DNA of 64,000 bases from Scandinavium manionii (GTDB lineage Bacteria; Pseudomonadota; Gammaproteobacteria; Enterobacterales; Enterobacteriaceae), in the NCBI RefSeq assembly GCF_024764775.1, contig NZ_JALIGC010000031.1:66711-130710 (forward strand), given 5' to 3'. The position numbers and the translations under genes are program-made. The notes below the pieces were generated by a model. The model saw only the letters and a list, made by a program, of their open reading frames with translations. It was not told the origin of the DNA and did no database searches. This document shows positions 36,792-45,014 of the stretch, in pieces (position 1 is the stretch's first letter; every line of letters starts with the position of its first letter).

Positions 36792-37115
36792 ATGTTTGTA
36801 CAGCATAAAGACACCATACTGGAAGATTTGGGCAGCGGCGTGAGCCGTCGGATCCTGGCCCACGGTGGCAAAATGATGGCGGTAGAAGTGCATTTTGAGA
36901 CCGGGGCCGTAGGGCCGATGCACAATCATCCTCATGAGCAACTGACCACCGTGCTGTCCGGCGAATTTGAATTTACTATTGGCGATGAAACGCAGATTGT
37001 CCGCGCCGGGGATACGCTCTACAAACAGCCCCACATAATGCACGGCTGCGTGTGCCTGAAAGCCGGTGTGCTGCTCGATACCTTCACGCCAATACGTGAA
37101 GATTTTCTGTCATAA
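36792..37115 (+). CDS. KdgF-like cupin (pectin/uronate degradation)
   Basis: 107 aa small single-domain cupin from the ATG at 36792 (MFVQHKDTILEDLG; GAGG 8 nt upstream); earlier in-frame ATGs lie inside the KdgR box. Metal-ligand set: His44, His46, Gln50 in HNHPHEQ and His84 in PHIMHG; ends TFTPIREDFL as in KdgF proteins. KdgF opens the ring of unsaturated uronates to the linear ketone used by KduI and KduD. The KdgR box and the nearby kduI/kduD support this role. Symbol withheld because the assignment rests on a short domain plus context. Confidence 0.82.
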   Translation: MFVQHKDTILEDLGSGVSRRILAHGGKMMAVEVHFETGAVGPMHNHPHEQLTTVLSGEFEFTIGDETQIVRAGDTLYKQPHIMHGCVCLKAGVLLDTFTPIREDFLS

Positions 37116-37142
37116 AAAAGAGAAGGTTACCCTTCTCTTTTT
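37115..37142. terminator. Bidirectional terminator between the cupin gene and fepE
   Basis: 12-bp stem: AAAAAGAGAAGG / CCTTCTCTTTTT with a TTAC loop, between convergent genes; A- and T-tracts on both sides make it work in both directions. Confidence 0.88.
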
Positions 37143-37173
37143 GCTGATTTTTTTACCCGGGAAAAACGCGCGC

Positions 37174-38298
37174 TTATGCCGTTTTTTCCTCAAGTAGCCG
37201 TGGCGCCAGACGAGATTCACGAGCGTGCTGGAACAGCACCACGCCACAGCCAATCATCCCGCCCAGCAGAGCCGCCAGCAGTACGATCAGCGATTTTCCT
37301 GGGCCATCTTTTTTCACCGGCAAAGACGGTGACAGCTGATAATTGACGACAGGGAACTGAACGTTCTGAATATTCAGCTGCTCAATTTTTTTTAAGCGAT
37401 AGTCGCGGTTAAGAATTTCGGCATTCAGCTCGGAGACATCGCTCATGGCTTTTTCGATTTCCAGCTTCTTATTGATCCCGTCGGTGCCGAGGGTCACTGA
37501 GAAATCCGGATCGTCTTTTATCGTCTGGCCATTGCTGTACACGGGTTTATTAATTCCCGCCGCTTTTGCCACCTGCAAAGAATAATTGAGACGTTTTATT
37601 TTGGTCTCTTTTTCATATTCCAGCTTCGCGCGATCCAACTCCAGACGCTGTTTTTCGACCTGGATTTTCATCGCCACGGTTTCGTTGATATTCGACATGG
37701 TCTGTTTGACCACTTTATCCGCGACGAACTTCATGTAGCCAGCCAGAATACTTTGCGTTTCTTCAGGCTGCGGACCGGTAAAAGAGAGCGTCCAGGTATG
37801 ATACGGCGTCGTGGGTTCTTTCTTATTGCTCGCATCATCTACGGCTTTCATTTTCTCAGAAACCGCCACCACAGCGCGATACAGCTCCGCGGGTTCAACG
37901 TCGACACCGTCGAACTGGCTCATCAGTTGCGGTGATGATTTCACGAACTCTTCCAGCATTACGGAAGAGTTAAATTTCTTGATGAAGAGATTAAAAATAC
38001 TGGCGCTGTCGACGCTGATATCCACGTTCAGCACCTTCAGCGTGGCGAGAAGCGTGTTGAGCGGAACCAGTTGGGTACGCTCAGCCGAGGTGATCACCGC
38101 GCTGCTGGTCCATTTTTGAGGCACACAGAAGCTAATCGCCAGCGCCATCAGCGCAAAACTGAAGACGGTTCCCAGAATGCGTTTTTTCGCGCGCCATAGG
38201 ATGTCTACTAGCGCCAGGAGATCGATTTCATGCCCATTGTCAGGACGGGGGAAAGGAATAATAGCGTCCGATTGCGGTTTAATATCCATAGTTGACAT
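37174..38298 (-). CDS. fepE: FepE, Wzz-family O-antigen chain-length regulator
   Basis: About 374 aa from the ATG at 38298 (MSTMDIKPQSD). Two membrane segments flank a periplasmic coiled-coil region (about residues 45-335): TM1 ILGTVFSFALMALAISF, TM2 SLIVLLAALLGGMIGCGVVLF. The family signature before TM2 is KKDGPGKSLI, and YSNGQTIKDDPDFSV is nearly identical to E. coli FepE. FepE sets very long O-antigen chains in Salmonella. In E. coli fepE lies in the enterobactin cluster; here it sits between kduD and the cupin gene, with no polysaccharide gene nearby. No clear Shine-Dalgarno precedes the start. Confidence 0.88.
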   Translation of the reverse strand: MSTMDIKPQSDAIIPFPRPDNGHEIDLLALVDILWRAKKRILGTVFSFALMALAISFCVPQKWTSSAVITSAERTQLVPLNTLLATLKVLNVDISVDSASIFNLFIKKFNSSVMLEEFVKSSPQLMSQFDGVDVEPAELYRAVVAVSEKMKAVDDASNKKEPTTPYHTWTLSFTGPQPEETQSILAGYMKFVADKVVKQTMSNINETVAMKIQVEKQRLELDRAKLEYEKETKIKRLNYSLQVAKAAGINKPVYSNGQTIKDDPDFSVTLGTDGINKKLEIEKAMSDVSELNAEILNRDYRLKKIEQLNIQNVQFPVVNYQLSPSLPVKKDGPGKSLIVLLAALLGGMIGCGVVLFQHARESRLAPRLLEEKTA

Positions 38299-38451
38299 AG
38301 TGTACGGGTCGTTGCGTAGGGAGGTAATTTCGCTCCAATATATCCCCTCAAGAATTTTCTGAAAACATTTAATTTCAGAAAATCCGCTATTGCACACTAC
38401 ACAGGGGCAAGCCAGGCACTGGCGCTTTGTTTTCCGTGCCCCGGAGAATAC

Positions 38452-38467
38452 CTACGCAAATACGTAG
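38452..38467. promoter_or_regulatory. Dyad CTACG-N6-CGTAG upstream of fepE
   Basis: Inverted repeat in the 300-bp leader of fepE (38299-38598), about 155 bp before the start. Further upstream hairpins GCCAG-GCA-CTGGC (near 38411) and GGGGCA/TGCCCC arms (38404/38436) occur. A regulator site is possible; none can be named. Confidence 0.3.
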
Positions 38468-38598
38468 TTGATTAATACCGCTACTTGTTTTAATGCACAT
38501 AGCTCTGTGCGCAAAAATCAGACCCTTGTTGTCAATAAAAATGCGTATAAATTCGCACCGTCGATTTACGCCCATTGCATTTATCGTGTGAATATACG

Positions 38599-38621
38599 AA
38601 AAACCCCACTATTCAGTGGGG
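38599..38621 (-). terminator. Rho-independent terminator of kduD
   Basis: 7-bp stem CCCCACT / AGTGGGG with a 4-nt loop, followed on the minus strand by TTTTTCG, 23 bp after the kduD stop. Confidence 0.88.
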
Positions 38622-38643
38622 CTATCATTCAAAATCTGAGAGA

Positions 38644-39405
38644 TTATCGCGCCAGCCAGCCGCCATCTACCGCAACGGTATAACCGTTGATGTAGTCTGA
38701 GGCGCTGGAGGCCAGGAAGACGACCGGGCCCATCAGATCAGATGGCAAACCCCAACGGCCCGCAGGGATACGGTCGAGGATTTCGGCACTGCGCTGTTCA
38801 TCGGCACGCAGCATTTGAGTGTTGTTGGTCGCCATGTAACCTGGCGCAATCGCATTCACGTTGATCCCGTGTTTTGCCCATTCGTTAGCCAGCAGACGAG
38901 TGACGCCCATCACGCCGCTTTTCGATGCGGTGTAAGACGGCACACGGATCCCGCCCTGGAAAGAGAGCATTGAGGCGATGTTGATAATTTTGCCGCCGTT
39001 ACCCTGGCTGATGAAGTGCTTCGCCGCTGCCTGCGCCATGAAGAACACGGCTTTGATGTTCAGGTTCATGACGTCATCCCAGTCTTTCTCGCTGAACTCA
39101 ATCGCGTCCTGACGACGAATCAAACCGGCGTTATTAACCAGAATATCGATATGACCAAACTCGGTCACCGCGCGCTCCAGCAGCTGAGGAATGCCGTCGA
39201 TATTACGTAGATCGGCGGTCAGGCTCAGGAAGCGACGACCGCGGGCGGTGACTTGCTCCATCGTTTCAGTCGGCTCGACGATGTTAATACCGACGATATC
39301 GCAGCCCGCTTCTGCCAGACCAATCGCCATGCCCTGCCCTAAACCAGTGTCACAGCCGGTGACTACCGCGACTTTGCCTGCCAGTGAGAATGTGTCGAGA
39401 ATCAT
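38644..39405 (-). CDS. kduD: 2-dehydro-3-deoxy-D-gluconate 5-dehydrogenase KduD
   Basis: Short-chain dehydrogenase that reduces 2,5-diketo-3-deoxygluconate to 2-keto-3-deoxygluconate in pectin/uronate catabolism. 253 aa, E. coli length. NAD-binding VTGCDTGLGQGMA (about residues 15-27), NNAGLI, the active-site YTASK and C-terminal NGYTVAVDGGW. It follows kduI by 60 bp and ends in an intrinsic terminator, so kduI-kduD is one operon, under KdgR. Confidence 0.97.
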   Translation of the reverse strand: MILDTFSLAGKVAVVTGCDTGLGQGMAIGLAEAGCDIVGINIVEPTETMEQVTARGRRFLSLTADLRNIDGIPQLLERAVTEFGHIDILVNNAGLIRRQDAIEFSEKDWDDVMNLNIKAVFFMAQAAAKHFISQGNGGKIINIASMLSFQGGIRVPSYTASKSGVMGVTRLLANEWAKHGINVNAIAPGYMATNNTQMLRADEQRSAEILDRIPAGRWGLPSDLMGPVVFLASSASDYINGYTVAVDGGWLAR

Positions 39406-39465
39406 AGTAAGTCCTTATCATTTCGCGCCTGTTTCAGACAGGCAAGTTTATTGGCTGTCCGCGAC

Positions 39466-40302
39466 CTAGCGCAGATCCTTCACAGCAACGTGGTCCATAT
39501 CATCGAAGACCTGGTTTTCGCCAACCATACCCCAGATGAATGTATAAGCCTGAGTGCCCACGCCTGAGTGAATAGACCAGCTCGGTGAAATCACCGCCTG
39601 TTCGTTGTGCATCACGATATGCCGCGTCTCCTGTGGCTGTCCCATCATGTGGAACACGCAGGCGTCATCGGCCATGTTGAAATAGAAATAGACTTCCATC
39701 CGACGTTCATGGGTATGGCACGGCATGGTATTCCACAGATTGCCCGGGTCCAGTTCGGTCAGGCCCATGCTGAGCTGACAGGTTTCCAGAACGTCCGGTA
39801 CAAAGTATTTATTGATCGTGCGACGGTTACTGGTGAGGTTATCGCCGAGCGTCACCGGTGCCACATCGGCAGGGGTCACTTTTTTGGTCGGGAAGGTGCT
39901 GTGTGCTGGCGCGCAGTTATAGTAAAACTTCGCCGGTTTTACCGAATCGACGCTGGCGAACACCACTTCTTTCGCCCCCTTACCGACGTACAGCGCATCG
40001 CGATGGCCGATTTCGTAGCACTTGCCGTCGACCGTGATAGTGCCAGGCCCGCCAATGTTAATCACACCCAGTTCACGGCGTTCGAGGAAATAGCTAACAC
40101 CCAGCTGCTTGCCCACTTCGCCACCGACGGAGACGGTCTTCGCCACCGGCATAATCCCGCCCACGATGATGCGATCGATGTGGCTGTAAACCATCGTGTA
40201 TTCATCCGCGACAAATACTTGTTCAACTAAAAATTCGTTGCGCAGCCCTTGGGTATCGAGGGTTTTGGCGTGCGCGCTGTGGATGCTTTGTCTGATGTCC
40301 AC
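39466..40302 (-). CDS. kduI: 5-dehydro-4-deoxy-D-glucuronate isomerase KduI
   Basis: Zinc cupin isomerase that converts 5-keto-4-deoxyuronate to 2,5-diketo-3-deoxygluconate. 278 aa, exactly the E. coli length, when started at the GTG at 40302 (VDIRQSIHS); TGGAGGT lies 5 nt before it, which decides the start over the ATG at 40317. Metal-binding His residues in MPCHTHERRMEVYFYF. First gene of kduI-kduD; a KdgR box lies about 95 bp upstream. Confidence 0.96.
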   Translation of the reverse strand: MDIRQSIHSAHAKTLDTQGLRNEFLVEQVFVADEYTMVYSHIDRIIVGGIMPVAKTVSVGGEVGKQLGVSYFLERRELGVINIGGPGTITVDGKCYEIGHRDALYVGKGAKEVVFASVDSVKPAKFYYNCAPAHSTFPTKKVTPADVAPVTLGDNLTSNRRTINKYFVPDVLETCQLSMGLTELDPGNLWNTMPCHTHERRMEVYFYFNMADDACVFHMMGQPQETRHIVMHNEQAVISPSWSIHSGVGTQAYTFIWGMVGENQVFDDMDHVAVKDLR

Positions 40303-40395
40303 GTTAACCTCCAGCAAAAGTGATTCATTTTGAAAAGCGGTTTTGCTTTTCCGTTGAGGTCATCTTAATCCTCTGCCAGAGTCTTTTCAATTGCA

Positions 40396-40414
40396 AATAA
40401 AACAGCGTTTCATT
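40396..40414 (-). promoter_or_regulatory. KdgR box upstream of kduI
   Basis: AATAAAACAGCGTTTCATT, a near-perfect KdgR palindrome, in the 333-bp kduI-yqeF gap. That gap is otherwise AT-rich, without an ORF I believe. Confidence 0.78.
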
Positions 40415-40591
40415 TTTTCTGCATTAAAATACCAGAAATGCAAATGCGATCACGTTACGGGCGAATAGCCAGCAACACGAAATTAGTAAATTGATTTAAA
40501 AACATTACGTTATGCAATCTTTAAAAGAGATCGCACGCATTAAAGAAAGAGAGTGTAAAAACAAAGATGTGTACAGAAGAGGAAAGTCGTT

Positions 40592-40619
40592 GGCCCGGTT
40601 AGCGGAGCGCCACCGGGCA
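40592..40619. repeat. REP-like palindrome downstream of yqeF
   Basis: GGCCCGGT...ACCGGGC arms around a GC-rich loop with the enterobacterial REP flavour, 17 bp past the yqeF stop; likely protects or ends the yqeF mRNA. Confidence 0.55.
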
Positions 40620-40635
40620 ATCAATAAAGGAGACG

Positions 40636-41817
40636 CTATTCGCGCTCGACGGCCAACGCCACACCCTGCCCGCCGCCAATGCACAGCGTGGCCAGCCCTT
40701 TGCGGGCATCACGCTTGATCATCTCATGCACCAGCGACACCAGAATACGACAGCCGGATGCGCCAATCGGATGGCCCAACGCAATCGCCCCGCCGTTGAC
40801 GTTGACGCGTTTTTCATCCCACTCCAGCACTTTGCCGACCGAAATCGCCTGCGCGGCAAAAGCTTCGTTGGCTTCAATCAGATCAACGTCGTTCAACTGC
40901 CAGCCCACGCGATCCAGGCAACGACGCGTGGCGTAAACCGGGGCAATGCCCATTAACGCTGGGTCAACGCCGACGCTGGCGAACGCGCGGATCCGCGCCA
41001 GAATCGGCAGATTAAGCGCCATCGCTTTGGATTCACTCATCATCATCACCGCCGCCGCGCCGTCGTTAATGGACGATGCGTTGCCCGCAGTGACCGAGCC
41101 GAGTGTGTCGAACGCCGGCATCAAGCGCGCCAGCCCTTCGGCGCTGGCGTCGGTGCGCGGCTGCTCATCGGTATCCACCACCTGAGCCAGACCGTTTTTC
41201 TGCAGATTTACCACCGGCACAATTTCATCGCGGAAACGCCCGGAATCAATCGCCCGGCGTGCCTTCTGCTGTGAGCTGAGCGCCCAGGCGTCTTGCAGCT
41301 CGCGTGAAATACCGTATTCACGCGCCAGGTTTTCCGCCGTCACACCCATATGATAGTCGTTGAATGCATCCCACAACCCATCGTGGACCAGGCTGTCGAT
41401 AAGTTGGCTGTTGCCCAGACGCGCACCGGTGCGACTGTCGGTTAACACGTGCGGCGCGCGGCTCATGTTCTCCTGGCCACCTGCAATGACTACATCGGCT
41501 TCGCCGCACTGAATGGCCTGGGTCGCAAGATGCAGCGCCTTCAGCCCCGAGCCGCAAACGTCGTTGATGGTTATCGCAGAAACGGTATTGGGCAGGCCGC
41601 CTTTAATTGCGGACTGGCGCGCAGGGTTTTGCCCGGCGCCTGCCGTCAGCACCTGTCCGAGGATCACTTCATCCACTTCCATGGGATCCAGTCCGGTACG
41701 TTCCACCAGCGCTTTCACCACCACACTTCCCAGTTCAACGGCCGTAAAGCACGACAATGCGCCCTGGAAGCAACCAATCGGCGTTCGAACTGCACCTACG
41801 ATAACGACATCTTTCAT
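40636..41817 (-). CDS. yqeF: Acetyl-CoA acetyltransferase-like thiolase YqeF
   Basis: 393 aa thiolase, the E. coli YqeF length, interconverting two acetyl-CoA and acetoacetyl-CoA or longer homologues. Catalytic Cys88 in NDVCGSG, His349 in GHPIGASG and Cys379 in CIGGGQG are all present. Divergent from yqeG. Physiological role not settled; E. coli also has atoB. Confidence 0.95.
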   Translation of the reverse strand: MKDVVIVGAVRTPIGCFQGALSCFTAVELGSVVVKALVERTGLDPMEVDEVILGQVLTAGAGQNPARQSAIKGGLPNTVSAITINDVCGSGLKALHLATQAIQCGEADVVIAGGQENMSRAPHVLTDSRTGARLGNSQLIDSLVHDGLWDAFNDYHMGVTAENLAREYGISRELQDAWALSSQQKARRAIDSGRFRDEIVPVVNLQKNGLAQVVDTDEQPRTDASAEGLARLMPAFDTLGSVTAGNASSINDGAAAVMMMSESKAMALNLPILARIRAFASVGVDPALMGIAPVYATRRCLDRVGWQLNDVDLIEANEAFAAQAISVGKVLEWDEKRVNVNGGAIALGHPIGASGCRILVSLVHEMIKRDARKGLATLCIGGGQGVALAVERE

Positions 41818-41890
41818 CCCGACCTCAGCGCAAATAATCAGCGCTATAGTAGAGCGTTGTTATCAACAATTATCGTAATTGTTTAAAAAA

Positions 41891-41906
41891 AGTGAGTTTT
41901 ATCACA
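41891..41906. promoter_or_regulatory. Candidate CRP site between yqeF and yqeG
   Basis: AGTGA-GTTTTA-TCACA, one base from the CRP core with the correct 6-bp spacer, in the 218-bp divergent gap. Confidence 0.45.
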
Positions 41907-42035
41907 AAGAAAATGACCGTCATATAACATTCATTTTACCTTGAATAACTAACCCCAATTCTCCCTCCCCCGCCCTGGTTGAAATAAGGTAAACTCGCCG
42001 CTGTTTTTTAGTTATCCGGTTTAAATATTCAAAAA

Positions 42036-43265
42036 ATGTCAAAACTATGGTCAAAAGACGAAACTCTGTGGAGTTTCGCGTTATATGGTACTGCGGTGGG
42101 TGCGGGCACCTTGTTTCTACCGATTCAGTTAGGCTCCGCAGGGGCAATGGTGCTCCTGATTACGGCCCTGGTCGCGTGGCCATTAACCTACTGGCCGCAC
42201 CGCGCGCTGTGTCGCTTTATTCTCTCCGCTAACCTGCCAGCCAACATCGGGATCACCGGTGCGGTGAACCACTACTACGGCAAGAAAATTGGCAATCTGA
42301 TCACTGCCCTGTATTTCATCGCCTTCTTCGTGGTGGTGCTGATTTATGCGGTCGCCATTACTAACTCCCTCACCGAACAGCTGGCTCAGCATATAACGGT
42401 GACGCTCGGGGTGCGGATGCTGGTGAGTCTGGCGGTGGTGCTGGTGCTGAATCTGATTTTCCTGATGGGCCGCCACGCGACGCTAAAAGTGATGGGTTTC
42501 CTGGTATTCCCGTTGATTGGCTACTTCCTGTTCCTGTCGCTGTATCTGACCAGTTCCTGGCAACCGGCGATGTTCAGCGGCCAACTGACGTTCACCCCAC
42601 ACACGCTGCACCAGGTGTGGATCTCAATCCCCGTGATGGTTTTCGCTTTTAGCCATACGCCAATTATCTCGACATTCGCCATCGACAGACGCGAAAAGTT
42701 CGGCGATGAGGCAATGGATAAATGCAAAAAAATTATGCGGGTTGCCTATCTCATCATCTGCCTGAGCGTGCTGTTCTTCGTAATCAGCTGCCTGCTGGCG
42801 ATTCCGGAAGGCTACATCACCAACGCCAAAAACGAGGGTGTGACCATTCTTTCCGCGCTGGCAATGATGCCTGCGGCACCGCACTGGCTGGCGGTATCCG
42901 GCATTATTGTGGCTATCGTGGCGATGTCGAAATCATTCCTCGGTACCTATTTTGGCGTGATTGAAGGAGCGAGTGAAATCGTGCGGGCGACGCTGAACCA
43001 GGCGGGCATTCGTAAAAGCCGCGCCTTCAACCGCGCGACCTCGATTCTGCTGGTGTCTACCCTGACCTTCGTGGTGTGCTGCATTAATCCGAATGCCATC
43101 TCGATGATTTATGCCATCAGTGGCCCGCTGATTGCGATGATCCTGTTCATCATGCCAACGCTCTCCACGTACCTGATCCCGGCCCTAAAACCGTATCGCT
43201 CGGTCGGCAGCTTTATCACCCTGATTGTCGGTTTACTCTGCGTCTCGGTGATGTTCTTCGGCTAA
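42036..43265 (+). CDS. yqeG: YqeG, HAAAP-family amino-acid transporter
   Basis: 409 aa inner-membrane permease, same length as E. coli YqeG and in the hydroxy/aromatic amino acid permease family (SdaC/TdcC-like). About 11 membrane segments; N-terminal ALYGTAVGAGTLFLPIQLG is the unwound-helix substrate motif. Recent E. coli work assigns serine-type uptake to YqeG; substrate here is by homology. Weak ribosome site (A-rich). It marks the end of E. coli-like order in the window. Confidence 0.95.
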   Translation: MSKLWSKDETLWSFALYGTAVGAGTLFLPIQLGSAGAMVLLITALVAWPLTYWPHRALCRFILSANLPANIGITGAVNHYYGKKIGNLITALYFIAFFVVVLIYAVAITNSLTEQLAQHITVTLGVRMLVSLAVVLVLNLIFLMGRHATLKVMGFLVFPLIGYFLFLSLYLTSSWQPAMFSGQLTFTPHTLHQVWISIPVMVFAFSHTPIISTFAIDRREKFGDEAMDKCKKIMRVAYLIICLSVLFFVISCLLAIPEGYITNAKNEGVTILSALAMMPAAPHWLAVSGIIVAIVAMSKSFLGTYFGVIEGASEIVRATLNQAGIRKSRAFNRATSILLVSTLTFVVCCINPNAISMIYAISGPLIAMILFIMPTLSTYLIPALKPYRSVGSFITLIVGLLCVSVMFFG

Positions 43266-43272
43266 TCTCTGA

Positions 43273-43292
43273 TGCGGCAGGTGACTGCCGCA
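43273..43292 (+). terminator. Hairpin after yqeG
   Basis: Perfect 8-bp stem TGCGGCAG / CTGCCGCA with a GTGA loop, 7 bp past the yqeG stop; the T-run is poor. Confidence 0.6.
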
Positions 43293-43373
43293 CATTCCGT
43301 TAAACTTTCTTACCCACTTTCCTCAGGCAATCGGTTTACACTTAACCGCTAAAGCCATAATGAGGAAACTAAT

Positions 43374-44252
43374 ATGTCCAGCGTTAAACAGTCCGGCAGC
43401 TTTACTCTTGGCAATCGCGAAATTTGGCGTTTGGGTTACGGTGCGATGCAGCTCGCCGGTCCGGGTGTGTTTGGCCCGCCGAAAGACCCTGAGATGGCGG
43501 TAAAAGTCCTGCAGGCTGCGATCGACGCAGGCGTGAACCACATTGATACCTCCGATTTCTACGGCCCGCACGTGACCAATCAGCTGATCAAAAAAGCGCT
43601 GCATCCCTATCCGCAGGAATTGACCATCGTGACCAAAGTCAGCGCCCGTCGTGATGAACAAGGGAACTGGCTGCCCGCACTGTCTGCGCCGGAGCTGACT
43701 CAGGCAGTCGAAGACAACCTGCGTAACCTCGGTCTGGATGTGCTGGACGTGGTCAACCTGCGCAGCATGATTAGCGTGCATGGCCCGGCAGAAGGTTCAC
43801 TGGAAGAACCGCTGGAAACGCTGATTAAACTGAAAGACCGTGGCCTGATTCGCCATATCGGTCTGAGCAACGTCACCGCAAAACAGGTGGAAGACGGCAT
43901 GAAAATGACCGACATCGCCTGCGTGCAAAATTTCTATAACGTGGCGAACCGTCACGATGACGCACTGATCGACAGCCTTGCGACGAAGAACATTGCCTAC
44001 GTCCCGTTCTTCCCGCTCGGTGGTTTCTCACCGCTGCAATCTCAGGAAATCAACGACATTGCGGCCAGCCTCGATGCCACGCCAATGCAGGTCGCGCTAG
44101 CCTGGCTGCTACAACGTTCGCCAAACATCCTGCTGATCCCAGGCACGTCCTCACTCGGTCATCTGAATGAGAACCTTGCCGCCGCCGCGCTCACGCTGCG
44201 GTCAGAGGCGCTGGACGTGCTGAATAACCTGCCACAGGCAGCGCAGCACTAA
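43374..44252 (+). CDS. Aldo/keto reductase, PdxI (YdbC)-like
   Basis: 292 aa. Aldo/keto reductase with Asp58 and Tyr63 in HIDTSDFYGPH, Lys88 in IVTKVSAR and C-terminal QVALAWLLQRSPNILLIPGT. It shares long identical stretches with E. coli YdbC/PdxI (RLGYGAMQLAGPGVFGPP), a pyridoxal reductase, so pyridoxal or a related aldehyde is the best substrate guess. GAGGAAA before the ATG. It stands alone between two hairpins. Confidence 0.9.
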   Translation: MSSVKQSGSFTLGNREIWRLGYGAMQLAGPGVFGPPKDPEMAVKVLQAAIDAGVNHIDTSDFYGPHVTNQLIKKALHPYPQELTIVTKVSARRDEQGNWLPALSAPELTQAVEDNLRNLGLDVLDVVNLRSMISVHGPAEGSLEEPLETLIKLKDRGLIRHIGLSNVTAKQVEDGMKMTDIACVQNFYNVANRHDDALIDSLATKNIAYVPFFPLGGFSPLQSQEINDIAASLDATPMQVALAWLLQRSPNILLIPGTSSLGHLNENLAAAALTLRSEALDVLNNLPQAAQH

Positions 44253-44266
44253 GTCACTCCCCCCGT

Positions 44267-44297
44267 TGTGCCGTCTGGTTTACATGCCGACGGCACA
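44267..44297 (+). terminator. Terminator of the aldo/keto reductase gene
   Basis: Perfect 9-bp stem TGTGCCGTC / GACGGCACA with a 13-nt loop, followed by CGTTTATTTCC. Confidence 0.65.
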
Positions 44298-44347
44298 CGT
44301 TTATTTCCGCATCCCAACGCCCTCGCCCACTATTTTTTTACGCCAGC

Positions 44348-44373
44348 GTAACTTTTTCATCACCTCCGGCGAA
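44348..44373 (+). promoter_or_regulatory. SigF (ECF16)-type promoter of the redox operon
   Basis: GTAACT at 44348-44353 and CGAA at 44370-44373 with a spacer of exactly 16 bp. This matches the GTAACC-N16-CGAA pattern I recall for Caulobacter SigF, whose partner is an NrsF-type anti-sigma like the one encoded here. It lies 43 bp before the peroxiredoxin gene and implies autoregulation by the operon's own sigma factor. Confidence 0.65.
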
Positions 44374-44415
44374 CTGTAGGAGAAGACCTTTTCCCTTACG
44401 TGACTGGAGCTGACC

Positions 44416-44979
44416 ATGATTGCTGTAAAACATCGCTTATCTCTGCTGACCGCCGCCGCGGCCTTTGGCCTTTCGCTGATGGCGTTCAACGCTGACGCCG
44501 CTCTACCGGCGGGTGCTCAGGCGCCCACTTTCCAGCTGCAAGGTGCGCTGGCGGGTAAACCGCTGACCTTCTCACTGCAGCAGGCCCTGCAAAAAGGCCC
44601 GGTGGTGCTCTACTTCTTCCCGGCGGCATTCACCAAAGGCTGTACGCTGGAAGCCCATGATTTCGCTGAAGCTACCGATGATTTTAAAAAGCTGGGCGCG
44701 ACGGTGATTGGTGTCACCGCCGGGAACGTCGATCAGGTCGGGAAATTCTCCCAGCTGGAATGCCGTAACAAATTTGCGGTCGCCGCCGATCCGGGCGCGA
44801 AAGTCGCCGCGGAGTACCAGACGCAAATGCAAATGGGCGGTAAAACGCTGTCTGACCGCACTTCGTTTGTCATTGCGCCGGACGGAAAAATCCTGCTGAG
44901 CTACACCGACCGTAACCCGGACGCCCACATCCAGAAAACCATGGATGCGGTGAAACAGTACGCCCAGTCGCACTCCTGA
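44416..44979 (+). CDS. Exported peroxiredoxin (AhpC/TSA family)
   Basis: 187 aa. Signal peptide MIAVKHRLSLLTAAAAFGLS...NADA with cleavage likely after Ala28, then a peroxiredoxin fold of the Bcp type: peroxidatic Cys76 in FTKGCTLEAHDF (Lys replaces the usual Pro-x of TPGC), and a second Cys116 in QLECRNKF as possible resolving residue. It would reduce peroxides in the periplasm and needs a reductant, plausibly the DsbD-like protein encoded 35 bp downstream. GGAG precedes the ATG. First gene of the four-gene redox operon. Confidence 0.88.
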   Translation: MIAVKHRLSLLTAAAAFGLSLMAFNADAALPAGAQAPTFQLQGALAGKPLTFSLQQALQKGPVVLYFFPAAFTKGCTLEAHDFAEATDDFKKLGATVIGVTAGNVDQVGKFSQLECRNKFAVAADPGAKVAAEYQTQMQMGGKTLSDRTSFVIAPDGKILLSYTDRNPDAHIQKTMDAVKQYAQSHS

Positions 44980-45014
44980 GCGCTGGCACTCCTGAAAGCA
45001 AATAGAGACGCGCT

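Noticed and set aside
38387..38575. 62-aa minus-strand ORF upstream of fepE
   Set aside because: No ribosome site and no domain; lies in a dyad-rich leader.
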